From contig NZ_CANNFF010000003.1 of assembly GCF_947503855.1 (NCBI RefSeq), positions 246,062-310,061 on the forward strand: 64,000 bases of DNA, read 5' to 3'. The stretch comes from an uncultured Polaribacter sp. GTDB lineage: Bacteria > Bacteroidota > Bacteroidia > Flavobacteriales > Flavobacteriaceae. Within the stretch, counting starts at the first letter, position 1. Every line of letters begins with the position of its first letter. The notes beneath the pieces are model-generated. The model did not search any database. It had not been told where the DNA came from and was given only the letters and a program-made list of their open reading frames with translations. Position numbers and translations under genes: made by a program. Positions 1 to 8,865 of this stretch are shown here, one piece after another.

Positions 1-2
1 AG

Positions 3-380
3 GCACATAAAAACATATCTCTCGAAACTCAAATTACACCAACTAATTTAGAGCTTTTTGCAGACGAAAATCAGATTATGCAGGTACTTGTTAATTTGAT
101 TAAGAATTCGATAGATGCTTTAATTCATCATGCTAACGGAGTAATTAAACTACAAGCTATAAAAACAACTTCTGGAAATATAGAAATACAAGTTATAGAT
201 AACGGAACTGGAATATCAGAAAACAATCTTAAGCAAATTTTTATTCCGTTTTTTACAACCAAAGAAAAAGGTACAGGAATTGGTTTAAGTCTTTCTAAAC
301 ATATAATGAAATTGCATCAAGGGCACTTAATGGTAAAATCTACACCTGATGTGGAAACTGTTTTTACATTGCTGTTTTAA
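3..380 (+). CDS. Sensor histidine kinase, C-terminal ATPase domain (5' truncated by window edge)
   Basis: The reading frame is open from base 3, so only the last ~126 residues are in the window. It carries the HATPase_c signatures of a sensor histidine kinase: an N box (NLIKNSIDAL), a G1 box (DNGTGI), an F box (FIPFFTTKEKG) and a G2 box (GTGIGLSLSKHIM). The protein stops right after the ATPase fold, so no receiver or AraC domain follows and it is not a hybrid two-component regulator of the SusR/HTCS kind. It is the only gene on the plus strand and runs toward the minus-strand carbohydrate genes, so it probably marks the edge of the locus rather than belonging to it. Its stimulus and partner regulator cannot be seen. 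Confidence 0.9.
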   Translation, partial: AHKNISLETQITPTNLELFADENQIMQVLVNLIKNSIDALIHHANGVIKLQAIKTTSGNIEIQVIDNGTGISENNLKQIFIPFFTTKEKGTGIGLSLSKHIMKLHQGHLMVKSTPDVETVFTLLF

Positions 381-420
381 GAAGAAACCTATTAAATTTT
401 AAAAAATTATAATAGGCTTC
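381..420. terminator. Possible bidirectional terminator between convergent genes
   Basis: Between the convergent kinase and glycosidase genes, CCTATT at ~388-393 pairs with AATAGG at 411-416. GAAG at 381-384 can pair with CTTC at 417-420 across a small bulge. The loop is A/T-rich. There is no clean T-run on either side, so this is a weak call. Confidence 0.3.
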
Positions 421-438
421 CTCTCTATAAAATGAATA

Positions 439-2202
439 TTAATTCAATACAATTTTATGCATTGATGTGCCTCTATTTCCTTCTATTTTTAAAATATAGA
501 TACCTGCTTTATGATTATTTAATCGAATTTCTTTAGTTGACAATACACTTCCTTTTTGGATTTCTGCACCATTAATTGAATAAATTTTATATTGCATTTC
601 TTCTCCATGGCTTAAATTTATATTGAAGACACCTCTATTAGGATTTGGATATATATTTACCACATCTTCTTTTATTTTTTTGGATGCAGATAATGTTGCG
701 TTACTTAATTCTATAATATTTATTGAAAATTTAGGTAACGTAATTCCTTCAGTTCCTTGGCTAATTAGAGTTAATGGATCTACATCAATCCCCATAACTC
801 TCTCTTCATCCATTTTAGTAAAGGTAATAGCTTTATGAACTTTAGTATCTGTATAAGCTACACCATCTATATTTACATTAAATGGCACATCTTGATTACT
901 AAGGTTTACAACAAAAATGGAAGTTTTACCATCTTTTGTTACAACTCTTGCGTTAACAGCTTTTACACCATCAACAAGGTTAGATACTTCTACGTTACTT
1001 TCAATTAAAGTGGTATTTTCTAAAGCCAAACGTATAATTTCATAAGCAGAGCCAAACAATGTTTTTTCTAATGGATACTTTATTCTTGGACGCTCTACTC
1101 CACTATTAGAAATATAGGTTTCCCAAACAAAATGCGAGTTCAATTTTCCGTTAACACTAAACCAGTTGGCACGTTCAAAAACATCTTGGTTTTGACTCAT
1201 AAAAATATAGCAATCTGCCATTCCTAAAACAGAAACTGCATTTGGTCCACCAGATTTTACACCCCACTCAGTTAACCAAATAGGTTTATTAGGTGCTACT
1301 TTGTGCGCATAATCATAAATAGAATTTCCTAAATATTTTCTGGCAGTAAGTGCTGTACCGAAAGCTTCATCACTATTATTCACGTCATCAGGATCTGAAC
1401 CCACATAGGTGTGTACAGTAACCGCATCAAAATAACTAAGATCTTGGGTTACATCTCTATTCCAATTAGGGTTTGCCCAACTGTCTCTTCTCAATAATGG
1501 TATAGAAACTCTTATATTTGGGTCTTTGGTTTTTAGTGCTGCAGACATCGATTTTGCTCTAGCGATATAATCTTCGGCATTAGGTATGATTGAGCTACGT
1601 TGACCAGGATAAAAGTTTTCATTCCCCAATTCTATAACTTTTACTTCAAAACCTCTAGAAATCAAATTATTGTATCTTGCTATAGTTTCTGGACTTCCAT
1701 TATTGAAATCAGTACCATCTGCACTCATATTAAAAGTCCACATCATATCAAACCCCTTACCTGTTGTTGATTTCCTAGTGGCATTTAAACTTGTTAATCC
1801 GTCAATACCAACTTTGATATTATTGCTATCAAATATTTTTATATTTGCTAACAGGTCAGGTGATTTTGTTTTAATAGTCTTATTTACGCCTTGTTCATAT
1901 TGAAAACTTTCCGCTCCAAAAAGCCTGGTTACATCTCTTCTCCAGTCATACCAATTAGCCCATAACCCATGTGGAAACCTTATCGTTATTGGTTTTAATT
2001 TATTAATTAAATCTTTTTCTTTTGTGGTTGAAAAATGATGTGTATTTGTACCTAATAATAAATTATTAAACGCTTCTTGTGATGAAGAATTAATATTAAT
2101 AGTTGCCTTCATGTTAGATGGCAAGCTAAAAGGGTAATCTTGAGCTGATACAACTATTGATATTAGCATCAGAAAACAAACAACAAAAAACTTATTTAAC
2201 AT
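439..2202 (-). CDS. T9SS-secreted clan GH-A glycoside hydrolase (GH39/GH51-like)
   Basis: A 587-residue secreted protein. Residues 1-21 form a Sec signal peptide ending VSAQ. A TIM-barrel-type catalytic domain spans ~45-400. ELGNEN (E195) looks like the acid/base of clan GH-A and WLTEWG (E312) like the nucleophile, with VHTYVGSD between them. A short beta domain follows (~400-500), then a T9SS sorting tail (~511-587) with YPNPNRG. The overall pattern resembles GH39 or GH51 enzymes (beta-xylosidase, alpha-L-arabinofuranosidase). Because ulvan contains xylose, a surface xylosidase-like role is plausible, but family and substrate are inferred. It is transcribed alone behind a tandem 10-bp repeat at 2251-2270 and is the last gene of the locus before the convergent kinase. 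Confidence 0.75.
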   Translation of the reverse strand: MLNKFFVVCFLMLISIVVSAQDYPFSLPSNMKATININSSSQEAFNNLLLGTNTHHFSTTKEKDLINKLKPITIRFPHGLWANWYDWRRDVTRLFGAESFQYEQGVNKTIKTKSPDLLANIKIFDSNNIKVGIDGLTSLNATRKSTTGKGFDMMWTFNMSADGTDFNNGSPETIARYNNLISRGFEVKVIELGNENFYPGQRSSIIPNAEDYIARAKSMSAALKTKDPNIRVSIPLLRRDSWANPNWNRDVTQDLSYFDAVTVHTYVGSDPDDVNNSDEAFGTALTARKYLGNSIYDYAHKVAPNKPIWLTEWGVKSGGPNAVSVLGMADCYIFMSQNQDVFERANWFSVNGKLNSHFVWETYISNSGVERPRIKYPLEKTLFGSAYEIIRLALENTTLIESNVEVSNLVDGVKAVNARVVTKDGKTSIFVVNLSNQDVPFNVNIDGVAYTDTKVHKAITFTKMDEERVMGIDVDPLTLISQGTEGITLPKFSINIIELSNATLSASKKIKEDVVNIYPNPNRGVFNINLSHGEEMQYKIYSINGAEIQKGSVLSTKEIRLNNHKAGIYILKIEGNRGTSMHKIVLN

Positions 2203-2222
2203 AATTATGACTTTGGATTATT

Positions 2223-2270
2223 CAAAGATAGTGTATACCTTTTCTAAAGTAATCCTGTAATGACCTGAAT
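2223..2270 (-). promoter_or_regulatory. Promoter region with tandem 10-bp operator repeat (site 5)
   Basis: On the plus strand, AATCCTGTAA (2251-2260) is followed without a gap by TGACCTGAAT (2261-2270). This is a degenerate copy of the TATCCTGNNN tandem repeat seen at five other sites in the window. It lies ~50 bp upstream of the 439-2202 start. Two -7 candidates exist on the minus strand: TACTTTAG (2244-2251), abutting the repeat, and TATCTTTG (2223-2230), a perfect TAnnTTTG. Confidence 0.5.
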
Positions 2271-2278
2271 ACAAAAAC

Positions 2279-3382
2279 TTAAACTCTTTCTAACTTTATA
2301 GGGTAAGTCTTATTTGCATTCCATTGGCATACATATAAGTTTTCATCGTTATCAATACACACATCATGACAATGGCGAAAAATAGGTTGTTCTTGTACCA
2401 TGCGCTGTAGTTTTCCTTTTTTATACTTTGGTTTTGTACCACCAGGGTTGGAAACTACTTTACCTTTGTCATCCAAAATAGTTACGAATCCTGAACCTGG
2501 ACTAGTTTTAGTTGGGTGTGTTTTCAATCGTCTTGAAGCATCATAGTCGATTTCTGAAGACCAACATACACCCGAATATAAGTTATCATTATGAATAACA
2601 GGACGACAAACAAAGGCTCCTGGTAAGTCTATTTGCTCTATATACACGCCATCTAATGTAAAACGCTTAAAACAATTACTAGCTCTAGAGGTTATTAGCA
2701 ATGTTGGCTCTCCTTTTCCTCTGTAATCTATACAAACACCATGTGCTGTTTGAAATTGATTTTGCCCTGTGCCATTTCCTTCTCCAATTTTTCTAATAAA
2801 CTCTCCGTCTTTTGTAAATTGAAGTATGTACTGCGACCCATAACCATCGGCTATGTATATATCTCCATTAGGTCCAATGGCACTTTCAGTAGGTTTAAAT
2901 TTATCCTTTTTATCGTATGCTCCATATAAGGATGGATGCCCTATTATCATTAATTCTTTACCATCAGTTGTGGTTTTAATAAGTTCACCTCCTTTAGTAT
3001 CTGCAATAAACAAAAAATCATCAGAGCCATCATTCCATAAAGATAATCCATGACCTCCTTTGTAACGCACTCCCCAAGCATCTAACAATTTACCGGATTT
3101 ATCATAGATTAAAACATTATTATGCGTGTCATCACCCACCATTATAAGTCTGCCTTGAGAATCCATTACCATTTCATGACAATTCTTTACAGGGGTAATA
3201 GCCCTATCTAAATCTCCCCAAGATTTATGCACTTTATACTTAAAATCGCCATGACCAATAATATCATCATACATCTCTGGTTTAGATTTTAATATGTTAA
3301 AATGAGGCACAACTGCCAAACCTAAACTTGCTTTTGCTGTTGTATTTATAAACGTTCTACGATTCATATTAGACTTTGTCAT
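2279..3382 (-). CDS. Exported NHL-repeat beta-propeller protein
   Basis: A 367-residue protein with a Tat-like signal (NRRTF at 7-11, then a hydrophobic stretch), so it is probably exported folded. The start at 3382 gives a long n-region; an internal Met at 3367 is an equally good start. The body shows NHL/SMP-30-like propeller blades, with repeated patterns such as GPNGDIYIADGYGSQYILQF, the histidine-containing ends AHGVCID and CHDVCID, and DNDENLYVCQWN. Related propellers sit beside DUF1501 and DUF1549/DUF1553 proteins in planctomycetes and some Bacteroidetes. It begins 14 bp after the DUF1501 gene ends, so the two are co-transcribed. No catalytic role can be assigned; it may bind a sugar or cofactor or act as a lactonase-like enzyme. 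Confidence 0.75.
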   Translation of the reverse strand: MTKSNMNRRTFINTTAKASLGLAVVPHFNILKSKPEMYDDIIGHGDFKYKVHKSWGDLDRAITPVKNCHEMVMDSQGRLIMVGDDTHNNVLIYDKSGKLLDAWGVRYKGGHGLSLWNDGSDDFLFIADTKGGELIKTTTDGKELMIIGHPSLYGAYDKKDKFKPTESAIGPNGDIYIADGYGSQYILQFTKDGEFIRKIGEGNGTGQNQFQTAHGVCIDYRGKGEPTLLITSRASNCFKRFTLDGVYIEQIDLPGAFVCRPVIHNDNLYSGVCWSSEIDYDASRRLKTHPTKTSPGSGFVTILDDKGKVVSNPGGTKPKYKKGKLQRMVQEQPIFRHCHDVCIDNDENLYVCQWNANKTYPIKLERV

Positions 3383-3396
3383 AACGAAATTAAATT

Positions 3397-4860
3397 TTAA
3401 GCGATGTTTTCTTTTGATGATTTCATAGGATTCCCAAATAAATCTAATATTGGTTTTCCTTTACCATCTGGCGTTGTATAAAATGGTCTACCTTCTATTT
3501 CATAATGGGTTTCTGAATGAATCCCTAAAGCATGATAAACAGATTGATGCACTTCATCTATTACTACTGGATTCTCTATTGATGAACAAGGTCTTTCGTC
3601 TGCAGTTTTACCATAAACTAATCCTTTTTTTACACCACCGCCCCACATTAAAATAGAACTACCATCTGTAAAATGACGATGCATTCCATAGTGTTTTTCG
3701 TGTTCTATAATATCTGGTTGATTCACTTGGTCTTTTACTTTTTTACCTGGTCTCCCTTCCATAATAGCATCTCGACTAAACTCACTTGCCAAAATAATAA
3801 GTGTTCTATCTAAATGTCCTGTTTTATCTAAATCCTTAACAAGTTGAGCTATAGGCCTATCAATAAGCGCTTTCATTTTTTTAAGCCTCGTATGCCCATT
3901 TTCATGCGTATCCCAACCTAAAAATGGTTCGTATTCTGTAGATACACTAATAAATCGTCCTCCATTCATCGCTAATCGTTTTGCCAACAAACATCCTAAA
4001 CCAAAACGTCCTGTATTATAAGTATCATAAACTTCTTTTGGTTCTTCTGATAAATCAAAAACTTTAGCTTCTGGAGAATTCAATAAGCGATACGACTGCT
4101 CCATAGAACGCATTAAAGACTCTCGCTGGTAATCGCTACCCTGCTCCATCACCTCGCTCTTATTTGCTAGTTCTTTAAATAATTTATAACGTGCTTCAAA
4201 ACGTTTAAGCGACATACCCTTTGGTGGGCGCACACTTTCCAAACCACTTGAAGGGTCAGGAATTAAAAAAGGCCCATATTCTGTACCTAAAAATCCTGCA
4301 GAATGAAATGCCTTGAGCTCTTCAGACTCCCCCATTGTAAAACGTTGCCCCATAGCAATAAAAGGGGGAATAACAGGGTTTGCAGGCCCTAACTCTTTAG
4401 CTATCCAAGCTCCAATGTGAGGTGCTTGTACAGATTGTGGTGGCTCATAACAAGTATGCCAATGATATTGATGACGCGTATGCAAAATATGCCCTAAATC
4501 TGCAGATTTGTATGAACGAATTATAGCACCTTTATCCATTACACTCCCTATACCTTCTAATCCTTCAGAAAAATATAAATCATCAACTACAGTAGGTTTC
4601 TTAGGAAAAGTACTTAGCACTCTCTTGCTTTCTACACCTTTTTCAAAAGGCACATAAGCTTTAGGGTCAAATGTCTCGGTATGTGCCATTCCTCCTGCCA
4701 TCCAGAGTAAAATAACAGTATCTGCTGTAGATGCCATTTTTTGAACCTCAGGCGAACAAGAACTTAAAAAACTAAATCCTGGAATTGTAGTTGCTGCTGC
4801 TGATAAACTAGCAGCACTCATTTTTTTCAAAAAATCTCTACGTGACTTATTTGTATCCAT
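3397..4860 (-). CDS. DUF1501 family Tat-exported protein (alkaline-phosphatase/sulfatase-like fold)
   Basis: A 487-residue protein. A twin-arginine signal (SRRDF at 6-10) is followed by a hydrophobic core and a lipobox-like LSSC (C35), suggesting a Tat-exported lipoprotein. The body matches the DUF1501 pattern: ILLWMAGGMAHTETFDPK near the N-terminus, GRFGLGCLLAKRLAMNGGRFISV mid-protein, WDTHENG, and LIILASEFSR with GMHRHFTDGSSILMWGGGV toward the end. The family resembles the alkaline-phosphatase superfamily but lacks the sulfatase CxPxR motif, so it should not be called a sulfatase. It lies between the cytochrome/DUF1553 membrane protein (11 bp upstream) and the NHL propeller (14 bp downstream). 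That trio is a recurrent arrangement with unproven biochemistry. Confidence 0.85.
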   Translation of the reverse strand: MDTNKSRRDFLKKMSAASLSAAATTIPGFSFLSSCSPEVQKMASTADTVILLWMAGGMAHTETFDPKAYVPFEKGVESKRVLSTFPKKPTVVDDLYFSEGLEGIGSVMDKGAIIRSYKSADLGHILHTRHQYHWHTCYEPPQSVQAPHIGAWIAKELGPANPVIPPFIAMGQRFTMGESEELKAFHSAGFLGTEYGPFLIPDPSSGLESVRPPKGMSLKRFEARYKLFKELANKSEVMEQGSDYQRESLMRSMEQSYRLLNSPEAKVFDLSEEPKEVYDTYNTGRFGLGCLLAKRLAMNGGRFISVSTEYEPFLGWDTHENGHTRLKKMKALIDRPIAQLVKDLDKTGHLDRTLIILASEFSRDAIMEGRPGKKVKDQVNQPDIIEHEKHYGMHRHFTDGSSILMWGGGVKKGLVYGKTADERPCSSIENPVVIDEVHQSVYHALGIHSETHYEIEGRPFYTTPDGKGKPILDLFGNPMKSSKENIA

Positions 4861-4871
4861 TTTTTTTATTT

Positions 4872-7709
4872 TTAGTTAATAAACTGAAATTCTGGCGACA
4901 TTAAAACAGCCCAAAATACATCTTGTAATTGTTCTTGTTTTGGGTTCTTTCCTAAAACATTAAGCATCATTGTTTTTTCTTCACTTGACGGTTCTCTATT
5001 AAATGCTTTTTGATATAAGTTTTTTACAATAACACGACTATCCTCTCCATAATTTTTTAACCACGATTGTGCTCCTTCTTCTAAGATTCCATTAAAAAAC
5101 TCACCATTAGTAAGCTCTAAAGCTTGTAACAAGGTTGCTTGATCTTCTCTAGAGGTCGTTACAATTTCTCTACTGGGTCTTCCTAAAGCTTTCATAAACG
5201 GGTGTTGTTTTACCAAACTAGCACGCGCAAATTTTTCGGTGTGTGGTTTAAAAGTAAAATCTAGTAGTTGTCCCCAATTTTTAAAATTTCTAGTACTGTA
5301 ATTTCTAACTTTTCTCCATGAACTATCATCATATTCAACAGCTACCCAGTTGGCTTCTGGTAACTCACGAGAACTCACCCAAGATTTATCGGACTTTAAA
5401 AGTATACTCTTACCCGACGCATAATCTATCTTTAAAGCAAATAATATACCTGCTGGATTTGCAATAGTACCTTCATTTTCTCCTATAATCGCTATAGTGT
5501 TTTTCCCAACTTTTAGATGACTTGTAATATCAATTTTATCAACTACCTTCCAATTTTTATTTTGCAATATCTTTTTTCCATTAAGATAAAGGACATAAGA
5601 ATTGTCAACTGAAATTAAAACTTCTCCTTTTTTTATAGTTTCTTTTGAAACATTAAATGATTTTCTAAAATATCTTTTACCAGGTTCAGGTAGTACTACT
5701 CTTCCCAACTCTTCTTCTAGATGCCATATCCGTATGGCTTTGATATCATCTCCATTTGGATTGAATGCTACTTGTGGATATAAAGGTGCAATAATCTGAC
5801 TTACAGCATCAGAGAATTGCTCCGCACTAAGTCTGCGCGTTACTGGCCCTTTAAAAACGTACTTGGTTTTTAAGTCTTCCTCTTTTTTATAATTGACCAT
5901 AGGCAATTGATAAACTTTAGACGTCATGATACGCTTAATTAAATGCTTTAAATCTGAGCCTGAATCTATAAAATCTGCTGACAACCAATCTAGCACCATA
6001 GCATCCCATGGCGTATTATCCATTTCATCTAAAGGTTCAACTATACCACGTCCCATCAATCTGTCCCAAAACCTATTGGCAATGGTTCTGTAAAGCCTTC
6101 CATTAGCTCTCTGAACCATCACTTCTGATAGTTTTAATAATCTATCTTTAACCGTTTCACCATCAACACTTCCTAATTCTGGATATAGAAAATTTGGTTT
6201 TGCGAGTTTACCTATGGGTTTATCACATCTATTCAACTCTAGAATAGAATCAGAAAAAATTGTTGCAAATCCGTAGGCTTGATCTAAGGTTAGATTGCTG
6301 ATGAAACTGTTATGACATGAAGCACATTTTACATTAACCCCCATAAGAGATTGGCCAATATTCTGTGCAGCTTGCATTTCTGTTCTTTGACTTGCATTAA
6401 CAACACCTCTCCATTTTATGCCTTTTATAAAACCTTCTGAACCTTTTACTGGATTTACTAACTCGGTTACTAATTGGTCATAAGATTTATTTTTCATTAG
6501 TGACGAATACAACCAATGCGTAATTTGTTTTTTACCTCCAACGCTATAATAATCATTTCGTAATAAATCATTCCAAAAACTTAACCAATGTTGTGTATAA
6601 TTTTGATTATCGTTTAATAAAGTATCAACTAATGCTTCTCTTTTGTTTGGATTGTTATCATTTATAAAATCTTTAACTACGCTTGGTTCTGGCAACAAGC
6701 CAATGGCGTCCATGTAGGCACGTCTTATAAAAGCTCTATCGTTAATAACTTCTTGCCAATCCAGATTATTTTTATCAAAATAAATAGCTACTAATTTATC
6801 AATAGGATGAGTTATACCTTGAATATTATTAGGTAGCTCTGGCTTTACTAAAGCTAACTCTGCTTCTGGAAAAACTTTTACTGCTTTATCTGACCAATGT
6901 GCACCTTCTTTAATCCAAAGTTTTACCAATGCTATTTCATCAGGAGTTAATAGTTTACCTTTTGTAGGCATTACCTTTTTATCATTAGCCGAAAGAATAA
7001 TTCGTTTATAAATTTCACTTTCTTCTGGTTTACCGGGTACAACTGCCAATCCTGATTTACCTCCTTTAAAAACTCCTCGTTTAGTTTCAAGTACTAACTC
7101 CCCTTTTTGCTTGTTTTCACTATGACATTGATAACATTTATGTGCAAAAAGTCCTCGTACTTCTAAACTTAATTTGTCTTTTTGTAAATCCGATAATTCT
7201 GAATTCCCTTTTAACTCTGATAATAAAACACTTGATTCTTTAGCAGTGTAAACCTCTTTATTTCCTGGCAAAATTGCTGTTAAATAATCTTCTCCATGGG
7301 TTAAATTAGCTCCTAAATGTCCAGTTATAGTTAGCAATATTACAGTTATAAAAAGCATAAATCGGTATGCCTTTAAATTAATTGTAGCTTTTTTTAGAGC
7401 ATTTCTTAAAATTATTGCAGTAATAAGCGACAAAACCGCTGTAGCTATTCCTGTATATTGATGGTTATCTACCAAATCTCCAGAATATTCATCTTGTGTT
7501 TTTAGAAACCAACCAAAAAGTGCTGAAAAAACAGCAAAACCTGCACCAATATAAACCATATAATTGATGCCTTCTCTAAGTCCTTTTCGTTTACCTCCTA
7601 TAGTTCGAATTTCTAATAGTAATGCAACAACCAAAAGACCTACTGGAAAATGTACAAATAGTGGATGCAAGCGCCCTAAAAATTGTAATACCCAATTTAA
7701 AGTATCCAT
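4872..7709 (-). CDS. DUF2231 membrane + planctomycete-type cytochrome C + DUF1549/DUF1553 fusion protein
   Basis: A 945-residue multidomain protein. Residues 1-150 hold about four membrane helices of a DUF2231-like domain (LHPLFVHFPVGLL). A PSCyt1-like cytochrome domain follows (~180-275) with a CxxCH haem site at C192-H196 and the VMPTKGKLLTPDE pattern. DUF1549 (~300-500) contains a second CxxCH at C462-H466. DUF1553 (~530-945) is interrupted at ~655-815 by a beta-sandwich with YVLYLNGKKI and DDSSWRKV patterns, similar to accessory domains of GH78 enzymes. The protein is probably anchored in the inner membrane with the haem domains facing the periplasm. It heads the three-gene unit with DUF1501 and NHL proteins behind a variant operator repeat at 7762-7781. 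A redox step on a sugar or sulfated sugar is the obvious guess, but it is unproven. Confidence 0.85.
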   Translation of the reverse strand: MDTLNWVLQFLGRLHPLFVHFPVGLLVVALLLEIRTIGGKRKGLREGINYMVYIGAGFAVFSALFGWFLKTQDEYSGDLVDNHQYTGIATAVLSLITAIILRNALKKATINLKAYRFMLFITVILLTITGHLGANLTHGEDYLTAILPGNKEVYTAKESSVLLSELKGNSELSDLQKDKLSLEVRGLFAHKCYQCHSENKQKGELVLETKRGVFKGGKSGLAVVPGKPEESEIYKRIILSANDKKVMPTKGKLLTPDEIALVKLWIKEGAHWSDKAVKVFPEAELALVKPELPNNIQGITHPIDKLVAIYFDKNNLDWQEVINDRAFIRRAYMDAIGLLPEPSVVKDFINDNNPNKREALVDTLLNDNQNYTQHWLSFWNDLLRNDYYSVGGKKQITHWLYSSLMKNKSYDQLVTELVNPVKGSEGFIKGIKWRGVVNASQRTEMQAAQNIGQSLMGVNVKCASCHNSFISNLTLDQAYGFATIFSDSILELNRCDKPIGKLAKPNFLYPELGSVDGETVKDRLLKLSEVMVQRANGRLYRTIANRFWDRLMGRGIVEPLDEMDNTPWDAMVLDWLSADFIDSGSDLKHLIKRIMTSKVYQLPMVNYKKEEDLKTKYVFKGPVTRRLSAEQFSDAVSQIIAPLYPQVAFNPNGDDIKAIRIWHLEEELGRVVLPEPGKRYFRKSFNVSKETIKKGEVLISVDNSYVLYLNGKKILQNKNWKVVDKIDITSHLKVGKNTIAIIGENEGTIANPAGILFALKIDYASGKSILLKSDKSWVSSRELPEANWVAVEYDDSSWRKVRNYSTRNFKNWGQLLDFTFKPHTEKFARASLVKQHPFMKALGRPSREIVTTSREDQATLLQALELTNGEFFNGILEEGAQSWLKNYGEDSRVIVKNLYQKAFNREPSSEEKTMMLNVLGKNPKQEQLQDVFWAVLMSPEFQFIN

Positions 7710-7761
7710 AAATTATTCAAATAATATTGATTCTAAAATTATTTTATATTTTTTTTTAGAT

Positions 7762-7781
7762 TATCCTGTTGTGTCAGGTTG
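7762..7781 (-). promoter_or_regulatory. Variant tandem operator repeat (site 6)
   Basis: TATCCTGTTG (7762-7771) on the plus strand is followed by TGTCAGGTTG (7772-7781). The first unit is a perfect copy of the locus motif and the second matches it at 7 of 10 positions. CCTG-N6-CAGG also reads as a short inverted repeat. It lies ~53 bp upstream of the 4872-7709 start, the same distance as at sites 1, 4 and 5. No convincing TAnnTTTG box follows. Confidence 0.4.
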
Positions 7782-7788
7782 ATTAAAT

Positions 7789-8841
7789 CTAAATAGAATT
7801 TCCAACACCCACTAATACAACGGAAAGAATAATTACTATAATTCCGGTTGTTATAGTTAATTTTGTTTTTTTAGCTACACCAAACCATTCTTTTCTATAA
7901 ATCCCCCAAAGATTAGCCGTTAAAATAATGGTGGACATATGTAAAATCCAAGAACTAGCACCATTACCTAATTTGCTTTCTCCCATACCATAAAAGAAAA
8001 ATTGTAAAAACCATATGGTGCCTGCCAAAGCAGAAAACAAAAGATTTTTACAAATTGGAGTATTTGTATTGATAAAATCTTTGTATGATTTTTTTTTGAT
8101 ACTCAACATGGTAGTCCAAACTAAATTAGTTGCTAAACCACCCCAAAGTATCACTACAAACGTCACATTATTGGCAAATAGATGATCATAGCCTGCAGCA
8201 ACTGCTGCATCTGCTAAAGGTTTCCCTACTTCTATACCAAAACTAAAAAATGAACTTAATATACCTGAAAGCACAGCAACTATTAACCCTTTTACCAAAT
8301 TAAATTCTGTTACGCTCTTCTTTTTTTCTTCTTCAGAAAGTTCTTTTTCCTTTAACATACCTGCTTTTCCACAAATTGCAATACCTATTAAACAAACTAA
8401 AACACCAAGCAAAACGACTCTTCCTCCTGAAGAAGATATCATATCTGTAAAAGATATTTTACCATCTTGAGGATTTAAATTATAATAAATTGAGGGTACA
8501 ACAGCCCCAAATGCTGCACAAAACCCTAGAACTACTGAATTACCTAAAGACATCCCTAGATAACGTACTCCAAGGCCGTAAGACAAACCACCAACTCCCC
8601 AAAGTAGCCCCATTAAAAATGTAAAACCTAAAATTATGCTTGAACTTGATGCAATGATATCTACAAAACCAGGAACCGTTAAATAAGCAGCTATTGGAGG
8701 TACAATAAGCCAAGACATAACACCTCCTACCATCCAGTAGGTTTCCCATGCCCAACCTTTTACTTTATTGTATGGCATATAAAAACTTCCTGCGGCTACG
8801 CCTCCTAAAGAATGAAATATAACCCCTAATATTGCTTGCAT
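7789..8841 (-). CDS. rhaT: L-rhamnose/proton symporter
   Basis: A 350-residue integral membrane protein with about ten hydrophobic helices and the RhaT pattern: the start IFHSLGGVAAGSFYMPYNKVKGWAWE is split here as IFHSLGGVAAGSFYMP then YNKVKGWAWETYW, followed by GLSYGLGVRYLGMSLGNSV and a late FFYGMGESKLG. Length and topology match the drug/metabolite-transporter-like RhaT family, which imports L-rhamnose with protons across the inner membrane. It lies 24 bp downstream of a sulfatase, at the end of an operon with a GH106 rhamnosidase and a sugar isomerase. It therefore most likely imports rhamnose released in the periplasm. A related methylpentose such as fucose cannot be excluded. Confidence 0.9.
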   Translation of the reverse strand: MQAILGVIFHSLGGVAAGSFYMPYNKVKGWAWETYWMVGGVMSWLIVPPIAAYLTVPGFVDIIASSSSIILGFTFLMGLLWGVGGLSYGLGVRYLGMSLGNSVVLGFCAAFGAVVPSIYYNLNPQDGKISFTDMISSSGGRVVLLGVLVCLIGIAICGKAGMLKEKELSEEEKKKSVTEFNLVKGLIVAVLSGILSSFFSFGIEVGKPLADAAVAAGYDHLFANNVTFVVILWGGLATNLVWTTMLSIKKKSYKDFINTNTPICKNLLFSALAGTIWFLQFFFYGMGESKLGNGASSWILHMSTIILTANLWGIYRKEWFGVAKKTKLTITTGIIVIILSVVLVGVGNSI

Positions 8842-8865
8842 AACTTTTGAATATAAAATTTATTA

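Noticed and set aside
3397..4860. Sulfatase annotation for the DUF1501 protein
   Set aside because: No C-x-P-x-R formylglycine motif is present. The fold may be related but the active site is not that of an S1 sulfatase.
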